This document shows, one piece after another, positions 60,071 to 64,000 of a stretch of 64,000 nucleotides of DNA (position 1 is the stretch's first letter; each line of letters opens with the position of its first letter). Source of the stretch: Sisyra terminalis (Eukaryota > Arthropoda > Insecta > Neuroptera > Sisyridae); assembly GCA_958496175.1 (NCBI GenBank), contig OY292276.1:22710001-22774000 (forward strand). The letters are read 5' to 3'. Below the pieces are notes generated by a model, which was given only the letters and a program-made list of their open reading frames with translations, did no database searches and was not told where the DNA came from. The translations under genes and the position numbers were made by a program.

Positions 60071-63000
60071 TAAAACGACGGTAACGAAGTATAACTTCAA
60101 AAATATGACAAAAGTAAGACCCCTACTTAAAATTAGTATGGATCAACTACTTATCAATAGGACTTGGTATTACAACTTTTGCAAACTTGGTTTTGTGAAT
60201 TCAATAAACTTTGTTTGACGTGCAAATTTCTATTTGAATTACTATTGAAACCTACGAATGAAAGAAGAGGAAGTTAAATTTAAAAAAAATATTTTGTGAA
60301 AAGAAGTGTTTCAATATATAAAAAGCAAGAGAACTCTTAAAGAAAATCAAGTAAAAACTCGTTACGAAAGTAATTGGCCTCAATATTTAAAGGGAAAATG
60401 TTCTCAAATACAATTTCGCTGTAAAACTATTTTGCGTTCTTATGGAAAAGGAAAATTTCATATTTTCTATCTGGGTGTACGTAGTACAATTTGTGTGATC
60501 AAAATGAAGCATAAAATATTTGATTTGATTTTATTTAAAGCACTTGAAAGATTCAAAGAGCTTAAAGTACTAGACATTCTTATCCCAGATATACATTCAT
60601 TCTCTGCACCACATTTCTTCTACTTCATCTTTAGTCGCTTATTCGTTTCGCTCGTTTGTATTCGCTCCGTCTTTCTATTATGTTGAAAAACAAGACAATT
60701 TAATATAAATTTACTTTTATCTTTCTTATTTCAAATAAATTTCATAAGTATGGATGTTTGCAGTTTTACTTCCTTCTTTCAAAATAGGAACACAAACAGT
60801 TCTAGTAATCATATGAACTTGAAAAGATGGAGAAATTATACGTTGGATAAATGGGGTTTGTTAAGGAAAATCTGATTCCGTGTCAGTGCATCTGAATTCG
60901 AAGGACTAACATGGCATGCCTTAGTTAACCAAATGAACACGAGACGAGGCCGGAATGGGACAGGGAAATTCGGGGGCTGTACAGTTTAGACAGATGGTGA
61001 GTATGACGACAAACAGATGGAAGAAGACCCAGGAGAGGATATCAACGGATGGACATAGGAACGGATTTCGAGAGATAGGGATGCGAAGGAGCGTTCGTCT
61101 TGGTGGTTAAAATATACAGTCGGGCTGCGGTGGTTTATTTGCGAAGAATGTTAGCATCCGACAAGTTGTGTATTCAAACACGAAGGGCAAATAGAACGCG
61201 GACTTTATACGGGATCGAGATGAACGGGATGAGACATTTCGTTATGTTTAGCTGCATCATTGTAGATACTTTTCTTGACAATAAACCAACCATGACAGGA
61301 TCATTAGAGCCTCGGTCGACCCGTAATGGCTTCTTAATTCTTTTTTCAAGTACTTTGTTTGCTGACGCGTCGCATCAGAAACAACTTACGAGACATTTTA
61401 CATCGCATTTACTTTTTTCTTGGACACTCGCCATATTTTCAAAAGCTTTTAAGATAATCATTTTCAGAACAGGCAATTCAATATCTTATAAAATTAACAC
61501 ATTTCACTTAAACATGAAAAATGATTTCCGAGGAAAAAATAATTTATTCACTCAAATAAGTTACTTTTACTAGAAAAAATAAAAAATTTAAGCGTTAAAA
61601 AAGATATTCCTTAATCGATTTAATAAAAAAGTATAATATAAATATACCGTTTAAAAGTTAAAAGCTTAAGACAATCATTTATAAAGAGGTCTACACCAAT
61701 TCTATGGTATCAATTTCGATATACAGATACAGTAAAAAATCTATTACCGGTGGCAATATATGTAAATGGGGGTATAAAGAAAATTTCACCAAAACACATA
61801 GCCAGCAAAAATCGGAGAAATGTAGATACACGATACAAAAAAAATTGGGAATATATGGGTTAAATCTTCATTCCCTTTACTAGAAGAAAAAATCTACGCG
61901 TCCTTTCTTTATGAAACCTCCGTACAATTAAGTACTAAAAAACGAGAAACAACACCAAAGTTTTTTTTAAAACCTTTTCATCATCCGTCTCTGTAGCCAT
62001 TATCACCTATTAAGAAAGTTCCAGTACCAATTAAGGACGATACTTACCAGTTGGGAACCACTGTGGTAGAGTACAAGATTACAAGAGTAAAAGATTAAAA
62101 CCAGTATAATGAAAAATTAAAAAACGACGGACATTTAAAATTCGTAGTTCATTAAGTGATTTTTTTAAAATTGTAAGGGTTGTTTCCAATGGTGGATTAA
62201 AACTTTGATTAAAAAATTCAGCAAAATAACAAAAAACATGTGTGCAGAACACACGCGATAGGAGTGAAACGTTCAAAAATGTGAGCTTTAAGGTAATGAG
62301 ACGAGTGTAAAAATTTAGGATTAGGATAATCGTAAGGGCTTATTTATGATAATATTAATACCAAGTTAAAAACACAGAGGTGTAGCATTGACACCTCATG
62401 TTTTTTTTTATCTAAAAATTGGTGGCCAATGAGTGCCGATGAGCGTCAGTCTACACAAATAATGGTTTGAAATAAGCGCTTTAATTTTACTGTTTTTGAT
62501 TGCTTTAGTTTTTCACACAAGAGAAGAGAAAATTCTATATATGTCTCTCTTCCAACGTTTCCAACACAGGCGCTGTTGCATTTTACTTAGTTCTCTTCAA
62601 ATTTGTGCCTACGTAGACGGCGCTGGCAGTTACTTCTAGAGCTGTCTAGTGCAATTACTTCTTTTCTTTAGCGTGCTCTATACATTATAAACAGATTAGT
62701 GGACACCGTGGAAACACTATAATGTTTTCTATCTTATTCCTACATATATTAAATCTAATAGATTTATGTGTTTGTTTCTTTTAATTGTCATTTTTTCGTT
62801 ACACCAAATTTCAAATCACAACGATGCTAACAAGTTTTCACATCAAAAAGAGATTTTTGTGATATTATTAGGGCGACCGATTAGCATTAAAAATTGACAC
62901 AGTATATTTGAAAAGGTTAATGATATTGGCAATTGTATCATTGATTCAAAATTTAAACTTGTGAAAAAATTGATGTGTTATTTATTTTTTTTTTTCATTT

Positions 63001-64000
63001 ATATTCTCATTACTTTGGAAATTTTAGATTATCAATTTTTATTTCTGAACAACACGTTTCATCAGTTTCTCGACTTCTTATGGTACTATTTAATTTTTAA
63101 TAACACCAATGTAACTCTCAATTACCTATGATGTTACAATGGTAATAACAATTATAAAGGTAGTTACGATGTATCTTGGTCATAATAATTTAATTTTATA
63201 TAAATTATTTAATCTCAAAAATCGAATTGTACACACGATTTCCCGAAACAAAACAATATAAGAATAATAAACTATGGAGAAGAACCATCAAAATATTTTA
63301 ATTTTATATTAAAAAAAAGACAATATTTCTATCTGGTTCCCCTAATATATTTATAAATACCTATATAAAATAAAAAAAGACTAAGAGTTTTGCAACGAAA
63401 TTTCCATAAACAATTGTAAAAAATGTTAAATATCCCATTCCAATACAGAGTTATTACGTGAAGACTAATTTTGAGTATTGACGGAGATATATGCTACAAA
63501 TATTTTCAAGGTAATGAATTATTTGACTATCGATAATTTAATTTAAAATTCCCATTACTTTTAATTATTAGAATCAATCGTGTTTCCTTTTTAACTATAA
63601 CCGGATAAAATAGCTAAAAAAAAAAAAAAACAATTTTTCATTAGAAAATAAATACGCTTAAATACAATCGATCTATAATTTCTCGGAAAATTCGTTTTGA
63701 TGCATCTTAATTGAATACGTACGAAAACAATATCTCCTCATTTGAATGTTCGTAACTCAATTTCCGTTTTATTTGAAAAGGATATTAATTTTTTTCTCAA
63801 AATAAAACTTTATTGTTGCTTTATTTTTAAAGGAAAATTAGACGTTTGTTGCCGATTAAAAAAGACGGGAGAATCGAGAAAACACGATTTAATTTAAGCG
63901 AGGAATAACCTAAACAGGCGAGTGAAAATAAAAAGAAAATTAAATACAGGAGAAAACGTAATAAGCACAGCAGTTTGGGTTGAAATCAATAATAAGCATT
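60071..64000. other. Mostly AT-rich non-coding DNA
   Basis: No supported gene. 60890-61340 is less AT-biased and purine-rich, with a strong donor-like CAGATG|GTGAGTATG at 60991-61005, but preceding frames contain stops. Plus frames at 60306-60686 (126 codons) and 61100-61573 (157 codons, the longest in the window) have no recognisable domain. A solitary hAT-like terminus CCAGTTGGGAACCACTG lies at 62047-62063. A run of about 16 A lies at 63616-63631. Confidence 0.4.

Noticed and set aside
60306..60686. 126-codon plus-strand frame
   Set aside because: Composition is K/F/I/L-rich with no motif and no promoter or splice evidence.
61100..61573. 157-codon plus-strand frame, the longest in the window
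   Set aside because: No recognisable domain, no signal or splice context, and the second half turns into AT-driven low-complexity translation. Probably a chance frame starting in a GC-elevated patch.
62047..62063. hAT-like right terminus GTTGGGAACCACTG
   Set aside because: Solitary, with no matching left end in the preceding kilobases.
63045..63075. ACACGTTTCATCAG, superficially like the Penelope-like tail
   Set aside because: It lacks the CTGATGA-stem II-GAAAC arrangement on either strand and the shared downstream tail.

Overview
The window looks like a piece of an animal nuclear genome, most likely an insect. It is strongly AT-rich, long open frames are absent, no prokaryotic gene organisation is visible, and it is littered with decayed eukaryotic transposable elements: hAT-type termini, a Tc1/Tc3-like transposase relic, a non-LTR retrotransposon RNase H relic, a Penelope-like 3' end and a tRNA-derived SINE family. 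The species cannot be named from the sequence alone. No complete protein-coding gene can be supported. The window is best read as intergenic or deep intronic DNA.

Layout. 1-5840 is mostly anonymous AT-rich DNA with one large foldback element at 2400-3010. 5841-6540 is bounded by hAT-like ends. 8672-8740 is a SINE head. 10000-10690 is a copy of a dispersed foldback repeat that recurs at 42050-42960, with partial copies at 58620-58775 and 59262-59410. 13791-13995 is a small hAT-like element. The region 14375-20098 is bounded by inverted copies of a ~170 bp repeat. It encloses a satellite of about 24 units of 94 bp (16486-18710) with higher-order structure, flanked by older, longer-period relatives. 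23840-24765 is a non-LTR retrotransposon relic. 29461-38005 holds three reverse-oriented SINE copies, a MITE candidate (29675-29874) and a 902 bp terminal-inverted-repeat element with TATAT flanks (34139-35040). 45002-46495 is a possible repeat-rich element. 46570-46690 and 59800-60070 are Penelope-like 3' ends, the second with a recognisable protein C-terminus and a hammerhead-ribozyme-like motif. 52430-53171 is a dead Tc1/Tc3-like transposase. 57143-57358 is another small hAT-like element.

Candidate host coding material is limited to three pieces, all on the minus strand. The best is a possible exon at 35542-35850, which has a strong polypyrimidine tract and AG acceptor, an open frame throughout, and an AG|GTGAGA donor. 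It encodes a membrane-anchor or signal-like N-terminus. A weaker candidate with a signal-like peptide lies at 41510-41753. A short secreted-looking frame at 56358-56576 loosely recalls the start of large lipid-transfer proteins. These need transcript evidence. The genes do not form an operon or pathway, and the main biology visible here is repeat turnover.
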